In this document: piece by piece, positions 1 to 8,126 of the stretch
Numbering within the stretch: position 1 is the first letter of the stretch
Layout of the letters: the number at the start of each line of letters is the position of its first letter
Assembly (NCBI GenBank): GCA_023409995.1
Contig: JAEYQN010000137.1
Coordinates: 1-20,755 of the forward strand
DNA from: Cyanobacteria bacterium OH_CBB_238
GTDB taxonomy: Bacteria; Cyanobacteriota; Vampirovibrionia; Gastranaerophilales; Gastranaerophilaceae
DNA: 20,755 bases
Direction: 5' to 3'
Made by a program: the position numbers and the translations under genes
Notes under the pieces: generated by a model
Databases searched by the model: none
What the model was told of the DNA's origin: nothing
What the model saw: only the letters and a program-made list of their open reading frames with translations

Positions 1-475
1 CAACAACAGAATGAACTGAATTATTTCTTATGAATGCAGCCAATTTCTTTATTGTTGAATCATTGAGTTTTTTGCTATCTTTTATACCCAATTCAATAAA
101 CTTTTCTTTATTTGCAGGAGTGACTTGAACACCTGCAACAACCAAGGGCCCAAAGAAGTCACCTTTTCCAGACTCATCTGTTCCTATATATATTTCTGCA
201 TCAATAATATTATCATTAGGCACATTAATCATTGATTGTTGTTTTCCAGTTGTAGAACTAATTCCAACAATTCTCTCTATCTCTTTTACTATGCCTGAGA
301 CATCTTTTCCTTGAACAAGAAATTTACAGCTATTATAATACGTTGCCTGAAAAGATGAAGATTTTGCTCTCCAATTCGCATATTGAATAGTGTCAAATGA
401 AACATCTAATGTCCCAAAAAATGTTTTAATTTTTTCAGCCTGTTGGCTCGTAAGTTTTACAGTATATGAATTCAT
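1..475 (-). CDS. rnhC: Ribonuclease HIII (5' part, runs off window start)
   Basis: RNase HIII cleaves the RNA strand of RNA/DNA hybrids. Reading down from the ATG at 475 gives 158 residues with no stop before the window edge, so the C-terminal part is missing. Residues 1-85 match the TBP-like N-terminal substrate-binding domain that separates RNase HIII from HII. The catalytic domain begins at about residue 94 with IYIGTDESGKGDFFGP, giving the first two acidic active-site residues D100 and E101. It continues with IKDSKKL (D133), another conserved acidic position. The remaining catalytic residues would lie outside the window. No clear ribosome binding site precedes the ATG, so the start rests on the fit of the N-terminal domain. 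The gene is divergent from the DHH phosphoesterase, with a 55-nt gap that must hold both promoters. The family call is secure. Confidence 0.93.
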   Translation of the reverse strand, partial: MNSYTVKLTSQQAEKIKTFFGTLDVSFDTIQYANWRAKSSSFQATYYNSCKFLVQGKDVSGIVKEIERIVGISSTTGKQQSMINVPNDNIIDAEIYIGTDESGKGDFFGPLVVAGVQVTPANKEKFIELGIKDSKKLNDSTIKKLAAFIRNNSVHSVV

Positions 476-530
476 TCCTATAGCATACCATGGCTCTATA
501 AATTACTTATTGTGTTAATTGTAAATTTCT

Positions 531-3014
531 GTGAATGTAATCAAGCATATATGTTCAAAATATTTTACTCATGGCTTTATAACTAATAAAGTTGTGTGCA
601 TGTGTATTGCTTTAACTAGCAAATTAGAAAACGAGTATTATGTGAGAGTCGATCAATATAAAAATAACTACAATCTAAAACCTTTACCAATAGCATCAAG
701 CCCTAAGCTTACCAGTAGTTACTTGAATAATGGGGTTTCTGATAGTTTTCAGAAACAGCCAATAATGAATAATGAAAAACAAAACTATCAAGTATACAAA
801 CATTCGAATGCTATACACTTAATTTCATTTAAAGCACTCTCTAATTATGAAAACAACGAAACGAAAAAACCAGAAATAAGAACTGGTTTGTCTGGCGACA
901 GCCTTGACTGTGAGAATATATATATATCCGGATATCTACCGCGAGGAGAAGTTCTACCATTTGAGATAGTTGACTCTGAAAACGATCAAAAAGATATTTT
1001 TGTAACATTGCCGGGTGGAGGCAACCTAGGGAAAATTCCTGAATCAATAAAAAAAGCTCTTATACCAACCATTATAGAAACTCCGTCTGACTTTAACATA
1101 AAGCTTTATGGAACAACAAATAAAACTCGTAAAAATCCAGCTAACGTCTTAATAGACATTGAATACAATGGTGATAAAAAAGACTTAATACATGCCAACT
1201 TTAACAAGCTGCTTTATAAAAACACTATCAGTCCAGAAGAAGTTCTTAATAGACTTTTGGGTTACAAAAAGGTATTGTATGGAGAGGAAGTTGGAACCGA
1301 AAAAATTAAAGAAGCAGAAAAAGCAATTTCAACCATTACAAAAACTCTTGAAGATCCTAAAAACCAAAAAATACTATTAATAGGACATAATAAGCCTGAT
1401 GGAGATACGCTTGGATCATGTTTAGGTTTGAAGGCTGCACTTGATTATATGAATAAAGAACAAGTTGACATTGCAATTGACGATGTTGTAACTGGCTTTT
1501 TGCGTAATTCACTTGATACAGAGACTATTAAACGTTCTGCAAACTTTATTTCATCGTTGAATGATGGCATAAATTCAAGAATGAAATCTATTTCAAATGA
1601 GGACATTGCCCCTGAGCAACTACAAGAGCTCTATGGATTACAACACGTGAAGAATCATTATAATGAGAAGATTTCACCATTAGAAGAAAATGACAAATAT
1701 GACGTAGTTGTTATCCTTGACGTTCCAACCCCAACAAAAATATCAAAAGAAATAAAAAAATACACAAAAGATGCTAAAAAGATTATATACATTGATCATC
1801 ACCCATTCCAAAGATCTGAATGGCAAAAAGAACAAGACAACGATGGCATTAATATCGACAAAATAAAAAAACAACATTTATACTGGACTGAAACAAAAAT
1901 GCCGGCAAATACAATGCTGGTATCAATTATTATAGACAAATTACTACCAGAGCTATCATATAAATTTAGAGATAGCCTACAGATAAAAAACGGCAATTTA
2001 GCTGAAAAGAGACTAATAAACAATATGGCGCAATCTCTGGTTGTAGGGACAAATACTGATACTGGAGGATATAGAAGAGGAATAAGTAAGACAGAAGAAG
2101 ATGAAAAACTCCCTCCTGAAAAAAAGGTAAGTTTTGCACCTGCTGCTTTATCAGATTGGCTTTTAAGCTTAACAAATGGAGATGTTACAAGGAGAACAAT
2201 CAAAAAAGCAATGAAATATGATGTTCCGAATATGGCTGACTACTATTTTCCAGAGGACTTTGTAGATTTTTATAATACGGAAAAAGAAAGCCATGAAATA
2301 TTGGAAACAGAAATTCCTACATTAGATGAAATTTTTACAAGCAAAAATAATATATCTTGTGCAGACATAGCGGAGAATCTTGATCAAAACACAAAAGTTT
2401 ATCCTGAGTTGGGCTTAGGAATCTCAAAAATCAAATTCGACTCGATAAAAAAATTCTTACGAGCATATAATATGGAAAAATCCGAAATTAATATGCAAGA
2501 CATAATTGCAGCTTACAAGTTTAATAAATACACTATTGCAATGAAATACGCCAAGAAAAACTACGAAGGCTTTGAAAAATATAAAGTCGCAGACAAATAT
2601 GAAGACAAAAAAATAAGTGTTATGATCAGAGAAGAAGAAAAAGCCGGAGAATTAAACACTAGATACCACAAAGCAACTACTAACAGCTTGGGATTTTCTT
2701 TTAGATCTCCAGAAGGAACAAACTATGCCGGGATACTTGCAACGCTATTTAACGGAGGCGGACACGCATCAGCAGCTGGAGGAAGTATAAGTGGACAAGG
2801 AGTCACTTCCGATTCTAAAATAACACTGTATATTAACGGAAAGAAATCAAATTCTTTTAATGAAATGTATAACGTTGCAAAAACGAATTATGAAAACAAT
2901 TACTACGACAAATTAGATGACAATTTTAAGATTGAAATAAAAGTCTCTGATGACGGGATCGCAATAAGTGATTTAATAAGCGGTGTTGTAAAAGAGATTA
3001 GACAAAACTCATAA
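531..3014 (+). CDS. Large DHH/DHHA1-family phosphoesterase with long N-terminal extension
   Basis: The C-terminal two thirds carry the DHH phosphoesterase motifs. Motif I is HNKPDGD at residues 286-292, the motif II aspartate is D397 in ILDVP, the DHH triad is 422-424, and the motif IV aspartate is D510 in NTDTGGYR. The DHHA1 substrate-binding motif GGGHASAAGG starts at 742. This order is that of NrnA/GdpP-type enzymes, which hydrolyse short oligonucleotides, pAp or cyclic dinucleotides; which substrate applies here cannot be read. At 827 residues it is far longer than NrnA (about 310-350) because of an N-terminal region of roughly 280 residues that I do not recognise, plus inserts between the motifs. 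No transmembrane, GGDEF or CBS domain is seen. The start is uncertain: 531 is a GTG without a visible ribosome binding site, and ATG codons at 600 and 765 are alternatives. It leads a + strand run with the hydrolase and nadA genes. Confidence 0.85.
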   Translation: MNVIKHICSKYFTHGFITNKVVCMCIALTSKLENEYYVRVDQYKNNYNLKPLPIASSPKLTSSYLNNGVSDSFQKQPIMNNEKQNYQVYKHSNAIHLISFKALSNYENNETKKPEIRTGLSGDSLDCENIYISGYLPRGEVLPFEIVDSENDQKDIFVTLPGGGNLGKIPESIKKALIPTIIETPSDFNIKLYGTTNKTRKNPANVLIDIEYNGDKKDLIHANFNKLLYKNTISPEEVLNRLLGYKKVLYGEEVGTEKIKEAEKAISTITKTLEDPKNQKILLIGHNKPDGDTLGSCLGLKAALDYMNKEQVDIAIDDVVTGFLRNSLDTETIKRSANFISSLNDGINSRMKSISNEDIAPEQLQELYGLQHVKNHYNEKISPLEENDKYDVVVILDVPTPTKISKEIKKYTKDAKKIIYIDHHPFQRSEWQKEQDNDGINIDKIKKQHLYWTETKMPANTMLVSIIIDKLLPELSYKFRDSLQIKNGNLAEKRLINNMAQSLVVGTNTDTGGYRRGISKTEEDEKLPPEKKVSFAPAALSDWLLSLTNGDVTRRTIKKAMKYDVPNMADYYFPEDFVDFYNTEKESHEILETEIPTLDEIFTSKNNISCADIAENLDQNTKVYPELGLGISKIKFDSIKKFLRAYNMEKSEINMQDIIAAYKFNKYTIAMKYAKKNYEGFEKYKVADKYEDKKISVMIREEEKAGELNTRYHKATTNSLGFSFRSPEGTNYAGILATLFNGGGHASAAGGSISGQGVTSDSKITLYINGKKSNSFNEMYNVAKTNYENNYYDKLDDNFKIEIKVSDDGIAISDLISGVVKEIRQNS

Positions 3015-3061
3015 TTTATAATAAACTAAGCTATGTTTAGGCATTAAAATTAAGGGATATT

Positions 3062-3688
3062 ATGATTATAAAAACATTTCCTACAGGGGTTTTGCAGGTT
3101 AATACTTACCTCCTAATTGATGAAAAATCAAAAGAAGCTGTCATTATTGATTTGGGTGGAGACTTTGAAAAGCTAAATGATGAAATAAAAAAACATGATG
3201 CAAAGCTAAAGTTTGTACTTAATACCCATGGGCACTTTGACCATATAATGGGAGATGTTTCTGTATTAGAAGGTGAAAATAAAGTTCCTATTTATATGCA
3301 TAAATCCGATTTACCTCTTTCCGACAATATTGAAGACAGCCTAAAAAAATGGGGTATAGCAGCATCTTTTCCAAAAATAAAAATTGAAAACTTTGTTGAT
3401 GAAAGTAGTGATTTAGCAATCGGGGGCCACAAAATAACAGTAATACATACCCCGGGCCATACATTAGGTGGTGTTTGTTACTTAATAGACAATGACTTAT
3501 TTGCAGGAGACACGCTATTCTATAACTCAATAGGAAGAACTGACCTTGAAGGTGGAAATTATCAAACATTAATAAGTTCAATTAAAGATAAATTATTCAA
3601 ATTAAATGATGAAGTGAAAGTCTATCCAGGTCATGGACCGGCAACAACGATTGCTTTTGAAAAACAAAATAACCCTTACTTAAAATAG
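3062..3688 (+). CDS. Metallo-beta-lactamase-fold hydrolase, glyoxalase II-like
   Basis: This 208-residue protein is a complete single-domain hydrolase of the YcbL/GloB-like type. Metal ligands are visible: THGHFDH at residues 55-61 (H56, H58, D60, H61), H133 in HTPGHTLGG, D150 in FAGDTLF and H191 in YPGHG. GRTDLEGG at about 159 is typical of the small glyoxalase II-like group, which lacks the longer C-terminal substrate domain of classical GloB. Likely activity is hydrolysis of a thioester or a related ester in the cytoplasm; the true substrate is unknown. The ATG at 3062 is preceded by AAGGGAT at a suitable distance. The gap from the DHH gene is 47 nt and the gap to nadA is 64 nt with an inverted repeat, so it may share a transcript with the upstream gene. 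Confidence 0.88.
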   Translation: MIIKTFPTGVLQVNTYLLIDEKSKEAVIIDLGGDFEKLNDEIKKHDAKLKFVLNTHGHFDHIMGDVSVLEGENKVPIYMHKSDLPLSDNIEDSLKKWGIAASFPKIKIENFVDESSDLAIGGHKITVIHTPGHTLGGVCYLIDNDLFAGDTLFYNSIGRTDLEGGNYQTLISSIKDKLFKLNDEVKVYPGHGPATTIAFEKQNNPYLK

Positions 3689-3700
3689 AAATAAACAGCC

Positions 3701-3728
3701 AATTTATATTTGATATAAAATATAAATT
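3701..3728. repeat. Perfect 11-bp inverted repeat before nadA
   Basis: AATTTATATTT at 3701-3711 is exactly complementary to AAATATAAATT at 3718-3728, with a 6-nt spacer. It ends 24 nt before the nadA ATG. It contains no G or C in the arms and no T-tract follows, so it is a poor intrinsic terminator. An operator or a promoter-associated dyad is possible, but chance is also possible in such AT-rich DNA. Confidence 0.5.
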
Positions 3729-3752
3729 ATACACGGTGATTAAGAGTTGAAT

Positions 3753-4664
3753 ATGAAAAAAGATATAATTGAAAAAATAAAAAAATTAAAAAGAGAGAAA
3801 AATGCTGTAGTATTAGCGCACTGTTATCAAAATGTTGAAATAGATGAAGTTGCTGATTACGTTGGAGACTCTTTATACTTGAGTCAAATGGCAGCAAAAA
3901 CCGATGCTGACATAATTGTTTTTGCAGGCGTATACTTTATGGCAGAAACAGCAAAAATGCTTTCTCCGAACAAAAAAGTGCTATTGCCAAGAATGGAAGC
4001 CGGATGCTTAATGGCAGATATGATTGATGCTGAACAAGCCCGAGAATTCAAAGCAAAAAATCCGGGAATCCCTCTTGTTTGTTACGTGAATTCAACTGCT
4101 GAAGTTAAGGCTGAGTGTGACATATGCTGTACAAGCTCAAATGCAATAAACGTTGTAAAATCTTTAAACACAGACAAAGTTCTGTTCGCCCCTGATACTT
4201 ATCTGGGAAGTTTTGTAGAATCTCAATTAGATGGCGTTGAAATTATAAAATATCCAGGATTCTGCCCTACTCACCTTAGAATAACTGTAGCAGACATTGA
4301 ATCGATGAAAAAGCTTCACCCTGAAGCACTTGTCCTTACGCACCCAGAATGTCATAAAGAAGTTGTTGCTATCTCTGATTATGTGGGAAGCACAACAGGA
4401 ATCATGAATTATGCAAAAAATTCGGACAAAAAAGAATTTATCATTGTAACAGAGCTTGGCGTTGTAGAAAGATTAGAAAGAGATTTAAAAGATAAAAAAT
4501 TCTATCTAGTCAGCGAAAAAGCTGTTTGTTCTAATATGAAATGGCATCAACTAGAAGACATTCTAAATGCACTCGAAAATGAAAAGCACGAGATCTTTGT
4601 TGATGAAGAAATTTCTGAAAAAGCACTTCATACAATTGAAAAGATGATTAAAATTAATGGCTAA
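3753..4664 (+). CDS. nadA: Quinolinate synthase A
   Basis: NadA condenses iminoaspartate with dihydroxyacetone phosphate to form quinolinate in de novo NAD synthesis, using an oxygen-sensitive [4Fe-4S] cluster. The three cluster cysteines are present at C85 (EAGCLMADM), C171 (PGFCPTH) and C259 (AVCSNMKWH), with the spacing usual for short NadA proteins. Other conserved stretches are AHCYQ near the N-terminus, GDSLYLSQ and CYVNSTAEVKA. The length of about 303 residues is normal. I chose the ATG at 3753 because AAGAG lies 6 nt upstream; a TTG at 3747 would add two residues but overlaps the expected ribosome binding spacer. No nadB or nadC is adjacent, so the pathway partners are encoded elsewhere or the iminoaspartate comes from another enzyme. 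The gene converges with pckA across only 8 nt. Confidence 0.97.
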   Translation: MKKDIIEKIKKLKREKNAVVLAHCYQNVEIDEVADYVGDSLYLSQMAAKTDADIIVFAGVYFMAETAKMLSPNKKVLLPRMEAGCLMADMIDAEQAREFKAKNPGIPLVCYVNSTAEVKAECDICCTSSNAINVVKSLNTDKVLFAPDTYLGSFVESQLDGVEIIKYPGFCPTHLRITVADIESMKKLHPEALVLTHPECHKEVVAISDYVGSTTGIMNYAKNSDKKEFIIVTELGVVERLERDLKDKKFYLVSEKAVCSNMKWHQLEDILNALENEKHEIFVDEEISEKALHTIEKMIKING

Positions 4665-4672
4665 AAAGAATT

Positions 4673-6319
4673 CTATTTCACTTCATTAATTAGCTTATTA
4701 AGAGATTCAAGAGCATCAGGAGGCAATTTGTCCAACCCCCCTTTTTCTATTTCTCTTGATTCAATAAATGATATTCGATCTTTCATTCTTGCAATAAACT
4801 GTTCCTTATATGATTGATCAGAGAGATTAATATTAAACTCTCCTAATTCCATTATCTCAACATCAGAGAAGTTTCCCCACTGCTTAAATTCAGCACTACC
4901 CTCAACAATAGACTCAATTATAGAAAGTGTGTGTTTAGGTTGAACTTTTTGTCCCATAAAATCGCCAGTATTCAATATATAGCAAGCAACCACATCCTCA
5001 AGTAGTTGCTTAAACCTTGTATAATCAACTTCTAATGGGTAAGTTCTAAACGGATTTGCATATGGTTCAACAACAAGGGCATTTGGATCAATTCCTTTTG
5101 CCAGTCTTTCAGCAGTTGTTCTTTTTGTTGCCAAAGTAGCACCCATAGAAGCCCCTAATGATGCTCCATTTAACTTAATTACAGGAGGAATTGTAGGGTC
5201 CTTCATAAGCCAAAAGATTGCATTAATTGGCTCATCTACTCTATCCACTCTATTAGGAGACCATAGCTTTGACTTAACCGCCCTTCCATTTCCATTTCTT
5301 ATATCTTCTGTTACAGAGTAAACTTTGCCATCTGCCTTACAAACAGCTCCATTGTTTTGCTGCGTTAATATAAATTTATTATCATAGCAGTCCATTGGAT
5401 AATCTTGAGTTTTATCAAAATATCCCGGCTCCAGCGCAATAGAATATTTATCTTTTACATTGATTATAAAAGCATCATCATGTAAAACAGTAATATCATA
5501 TTTATCATTATGCTTAGCATGAGTTATAGTCGACTTCCCTGAGCCAGAAAGTCCAAAAACAGCCACTGTATATTTGTCGCTATTTGTTAAGTTATAACGT
5601 TTTAAACCGCCATGGCAAGAAGCATAACCATTTCGAGCCGCACATCCCCAAGCAAGCGTCAATGTACCTTTTTTATGTTCACCAAAATATCTCATACCTA
5701 GGATTGCAGCACAGTTATGCTTTGGATCAAAAAATGTCAAACCATAAGGATAGTCAGGATGTGACCAGTCAGGATCAGAAAATACATATAAATCTCCTTC
5801 CGCAATTTTCCTTGATAGGTCATACATTTCTGAATATTTTTCATTTACATACTGAAAATTTAGAAGCCAGCTGTACATTATATTTTCAAAACCTTCTGGA
5901 ATAGTCAGATGCGCCTTTACCATAAAATCTTCTTCTAAACCAATCACTGCTTCAGTGGTATACATATGTTTATTTCGTGTAGAGTATATTGCCTCCCTTA
6001 TTATTGGCAACAACTCTGCTAAATCGCACCCTGGCTCACCAACTATTTTTCTGGCAGCTGCACATCTTCCAACAACTGTACCATCATTAAATAATAATTG
6101 ATTTGATCCTTTTGGAAGTCCTTGTTTTTCCGGCTCAAACACAGGCATTCCTGTTAACTCTATCGTGCCTGGACTATAAAGGGCTAATTTATAAGCTTCT
6201 GAAACTGACTTAATTAACTCGGTATTATTACCAAAAAACGCAGATTGGATGGTAGCTCTTGCTGCAGATGTTATATTTTTAAATTCTTCTGAATTAGTAA
6301 AAAACTCAATAGTTGACAT
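4673..6319 (-). CDS. pckA: Phosphoenolpyruvate carboxykinase (ATP), divergent
   Basis: The enzyme interconverts oxaloacetate + ATP with PEP + CO2 + ADP at the junction of glycolysis and the C4 acids. The 548-residue length fits the ATP-dependent family. Active-site landmarks align with the E. coli enzyme: a lysine pair K216-K217 (HKKGTL), the metal-binding histidine H236 (YASCHGG), the P-loop GLSGSGKST at 256-264, the kinase-2 aspartates D281-D282 (LHDDAF) and EPGYFDKTQ at 297-305. The sequence is clearly diverged: GLSGTGKTT has become GLSGSGKST and GDDEHGW has become HDDAFII. AGGAGAT sits 9 nt upstream of the ATG at 6319 and supports the start. It is transcribed alone or after the receiver gene, 97 nt upstream. 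Direction of flux (gluconeogenic or fermentative carboxylation) cannot be read from the sequence. Confidence 0.87.
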   Translation of the reverse strand: MSTIEFFTNSEEFKNITSAARATIQSAFFGNNTELIKSVSEAYKLALYSPGTIELTGMPVFEPEKQGLPKGSNQLLFNDGTVVGRCAAARKIVGEPGCDLAELLPIIREAIYSTRNKHMYTTEAVIGLEEDFMVKAHLTIPEGFENIMYSWLLNFQYVNEKYSEMYDLSRKIAEGDLYVFSDPDWSHPDYPYGLTFFDPKHNCAAILGMRYFGEHKKGTLTLAWGCAARNGYASCHGGLKRYNLTNSDKYTVAVFGLSGSGKSTITHAKHNDKYDITVLHDDAFIINVKDKYSIALEPGYFDKTQDYPMDCYDNKFILTQQNNGAVCKADGKVYSVTEDIRNGNGRAVKSKLWSPNRVDRVDEPINAIFWLMKDPTIPPVIKLNGASLGASMGATLATKRTTAERLAKGIDPNALVVEPYANPFRTYPLEVDYTRFKQLLEDVVACYILNTGDFMGQKVQPKHTLSIIESIVEGSAEFKQWGNFSDVEIMELGEFNINLSDQSYKEQFIARMKDRISFIESREIEKGGLDKLPPDALESLNKLINEVK

Positions 6320-6416
6320 TTTTGATATCTCCTTTTGACTCCAGATAGGTGCATTAGATATTAATTATAGCAGTAGTGTTAATTTTTAACCAGATTAGAT
6401 AATTTTTTCTTAAAGA

Positions 6417-6821
6417 TCAGGAACACAATTCTTCCAACTTAAGCCTTAATGTTAAGTTATTATTGGCCAATGTACTTTTCTTAAGGTATTCGACATCTAA
6501 ACTATTTGCAATGTGCTCAATATTAAACATCGCAGATATTAAAATTATTTTAGTATTCTTATAAGCACTTACGCCCTTAACTTGTTTAACAAACCACTCT
6601 CCAGCAGTCTCTGGCTCAAAATCAAACTCCATTTGTAAGTCAGAAATAATAATATCAAATGGCTCATTTAAATTATCATTGATAAGCTTCAATCCTGCTC
6701 TGGCACTATCAGCTTCCTGACATACAAACCCCTTGGGGAAGTATGTCTTTATTGTTGCAAGATGGAACCTTCTCCAAGTTGCACTATCATCTACAATTAA
6801 CACTCTTTTGTCCATACTCAT
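6417..6821 (-). CDS. Stand-alone response regulator receiver (CheY-like) protein
   Basis: From the ATG at 6821 this is a 134-residue single receiver domain with no output domain. The acidic pair is D11-D12 (VLIVDDS), the phosphoacceptor is D61 (IIISDLQM), the switch serine is S96 (ILISAM) and the conserved lysine is K114 or K115 (YLKKS). All the residues for phosphorylation are therefore present. After D61 comes a longer acidic loop (MEFDFEPETAGEW) that is not typical of CheY. No histidine kinase is adjacent. The reading frame is open to a GTG at 6866, but the added residues are hydrophobic and unlike the family, so I prefer 6821 or the ATG at 6815. No ribosome binding site precedes either; instead TATAAT lies just upstream, which could mean a leaderless or near-leaderless transcript. 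Confidence 0.85.
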   Translation of the reverse strand: MSMDKRVLIVDDSATWRRFHLATIKTYFPKGFVCQEADSARAGLKLINDNLNEPFDIIISDLQMEFDFEPETAGEWFVKQVKGVSAYKNTKIILISAMFNIEHIANSLDVEYLKKSTLANNNLTLRLKLEELCS

Positions 6822-6950
6822 AATTATAACAAAAATAGTACATTTTTCTAATTTAATTATCAGCACAAAGCATATTTATTTAAAAATAAAATATGAAATA
6901 ATGAGAAATAAGCAAAGACAATTTGCTTTACATTTGTTGGAAGAAAGATT

Positions 6951-7118
6951 ATGAACATATTAGCTTATTTTAATTTAATAAAAAGAAAAGTGGATAGATT
7001 TAACAGAGCTGTAGAAACCCAAAGAAATCATCAATATAGCAGCAACCCATTTACAAACGCATACAATAAAACTTATGTATGGATTGATGATAATGATGAT
7101 AATGAATTTTTAAGATAA
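6951..7118 (+). CDS. Small hypothetical protein (55 aa)
   Basis: I do not recognise this ORF. It encodes 55 residues with a hydrophobic/basic start (MNILAYFNLIKRKVDRF), a middle rich in Asn and Tyr, and an acidic tail with the run DDNDDNE. A purine-rich GGAAGAAAG stands 3 nt before the ATG as a possible but poorly spaced ribosome binding site. A 17-codon ORF (6901-6954) ends in a TGA that overlaps this ATG as ATGA, which would suit translational coupling or a leader peptide. Its 3' end overlaps the convergent glycosyltransferase gene by 9 nt. No family, membrane segment or cysteine motif is visible. It may be a real small protein or a chance ORF in the gap between 6822 and 7110. Confidence 0.4.
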   Translation: MNILAYFNLIKRKVDRFNRAVETQRNHQYSSNPFTNAYNKTYVWIDDNDDNEFLR

Positions 7119-8078
7119 CTCTGCTTGTATTATGTACCTTGGTCGTGACTTAACTTCCTGGAAAAGTTGCCCTAAATATTCACCAATAACACCCAGACAA
7201 AGAATTTGAATTCCACCAATAAAAGTTATTGCCACAACCAAAGTAGACCAGCCTGGCAAGGTATAAGTGTTATGGAATTTTTCCCAAATAACATCCAATC
7301 CCAAGATGAAACTTATCAATGACATAAATATACCTACAAAGGTTACCGTTCTCAATGGAACAACGCTGAAAGATGTTATTCCTTTTGCTGCAAGTGAAAA
7401 CAAATCCCAAGCAGAAAATTTAGAAACTCCTGCTGCTCTTGGTTTCACATCAAAATAAACATACTCTGTTTTATATCCAAATTCGTAAAAAATACCTCTT
7501 AAAAATAGATTAACTTCTCTGTATTCCCCAAGAATATTAAGAACTTGTTTACTGGTAAGCCTAAAATCAGAATGATTAGGCTTTATTTTAACTCCAAGCA
7601 TATTCATTACTTTGTAAAATGCCAGAGCACTGTGTTTTTTCATAAAATCATCAGTCTCTCTATCATTTCTGATACCACAGACTATATGGGCTCCATCCTT
7701 GTACTTTTGCACAAATTCTTCAATTTTATTTTCATCTTGCTGCAAGTCTGCATCCAATGTGATGCAACAATCAATATTATATTTTCTAACTTCTAAAAGT
7801 CCGGCAAGGATTGCTCTTTGATTACCAAAATTTCTAGAAAAATTGAGAGCCTTCAGCTTTTTAGGATTATGGGAATGAAGTTTTTCAATTATTTCCCAAG
7901 TATTATCCGAACTACCATCATTTACCAAATAAATGAAACTATTTTTATCAACAATATCTCGATTCGAGAGGTCATCAAGAACTTCAAAAAGCCTATTTAC
8001 TGTTGTTTCAATAACTTCCTCTTCATTATAACAAGGGATTACTATTGCTAATGTGGGTTTGTTCATTTTTTGTACCAT
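7110..8078 (-). CDS. GT2 family polyprenyl-phosphate glycosyltransferase (GtrB/DPM1-like)
   Basis: The protein should transfer a sugar from a nucleotide donor to undecaprenyl phosphate on the cytoplasmic face of the membrane. The N-terminal GT-A domain has LAIVIPCYNEEE (10-21), NDGSSDNT (53-60) and the metal-binding DAD at 109-111. HSDFRL at 169 and the segment FDVKPRAAGVSKF at about 209-221 are typical of GtrB/ArnC-like enzymes. Two C-terminal membrane helices lie at about 244-264 and 277-300, followed by the family tail RPRYII. The length of 322 residues is normal. The start may be the ATG at 8078 or at 8066; neither has a clear ribosome binding site. It is divergent, by 48 nt, from a YdjC-type deacetylase gene, which suggests that the sugar carried by the lipid is an N-acetylated hexosamine. 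The sugar identity is inferred only. Confidence 0.88.
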   Translation of the reverse strand: MVQKMNKPTLAIVIPCYNEEEVIETTVNRLFEVLDDLSNRDIVDKNSFIYLVNDGSSDNTWEIIEKLHSHNPKKLKALNFSRNFGNQRAILAGLLEVRKYNIDCCITLDADLQQDENKIEEFVQKYKDGAHIVCGIRNDRETDDFMKKHSALAFYKVMNMLGVKIKPNHSDFRLTSKQVLNILGEYREVNLFLRGIFYEFGYKTEYVYFDVKPRAAGVSKFSAWDLFSLAAKGITSFSVVPLRTVTFVGIFMSLISFILGLDVIWEKFHNTYTLPGWSTLVVAITFIGGIQILCLGVIGEYLGQLFQEVKSRPRYIIQAELS

Positions 8079-8126
8079 ATTAATTATGCTAGAATATACT
8101 TAGATAATAATTGATAAGGCAAAAAC

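Noticed and set aside
1799..2203. Open frame on the - strand inside the DHH gene
   Set aside because: It lies opposite the conserved DHH and motif IV region and has no independent start signal.
6822..6866. GTG-started extension of the receiver protein
   Set aside because: It adds 15 residues in front of a standard receiver N-terminus, covers the likely promoter and has no ribosome binding site.
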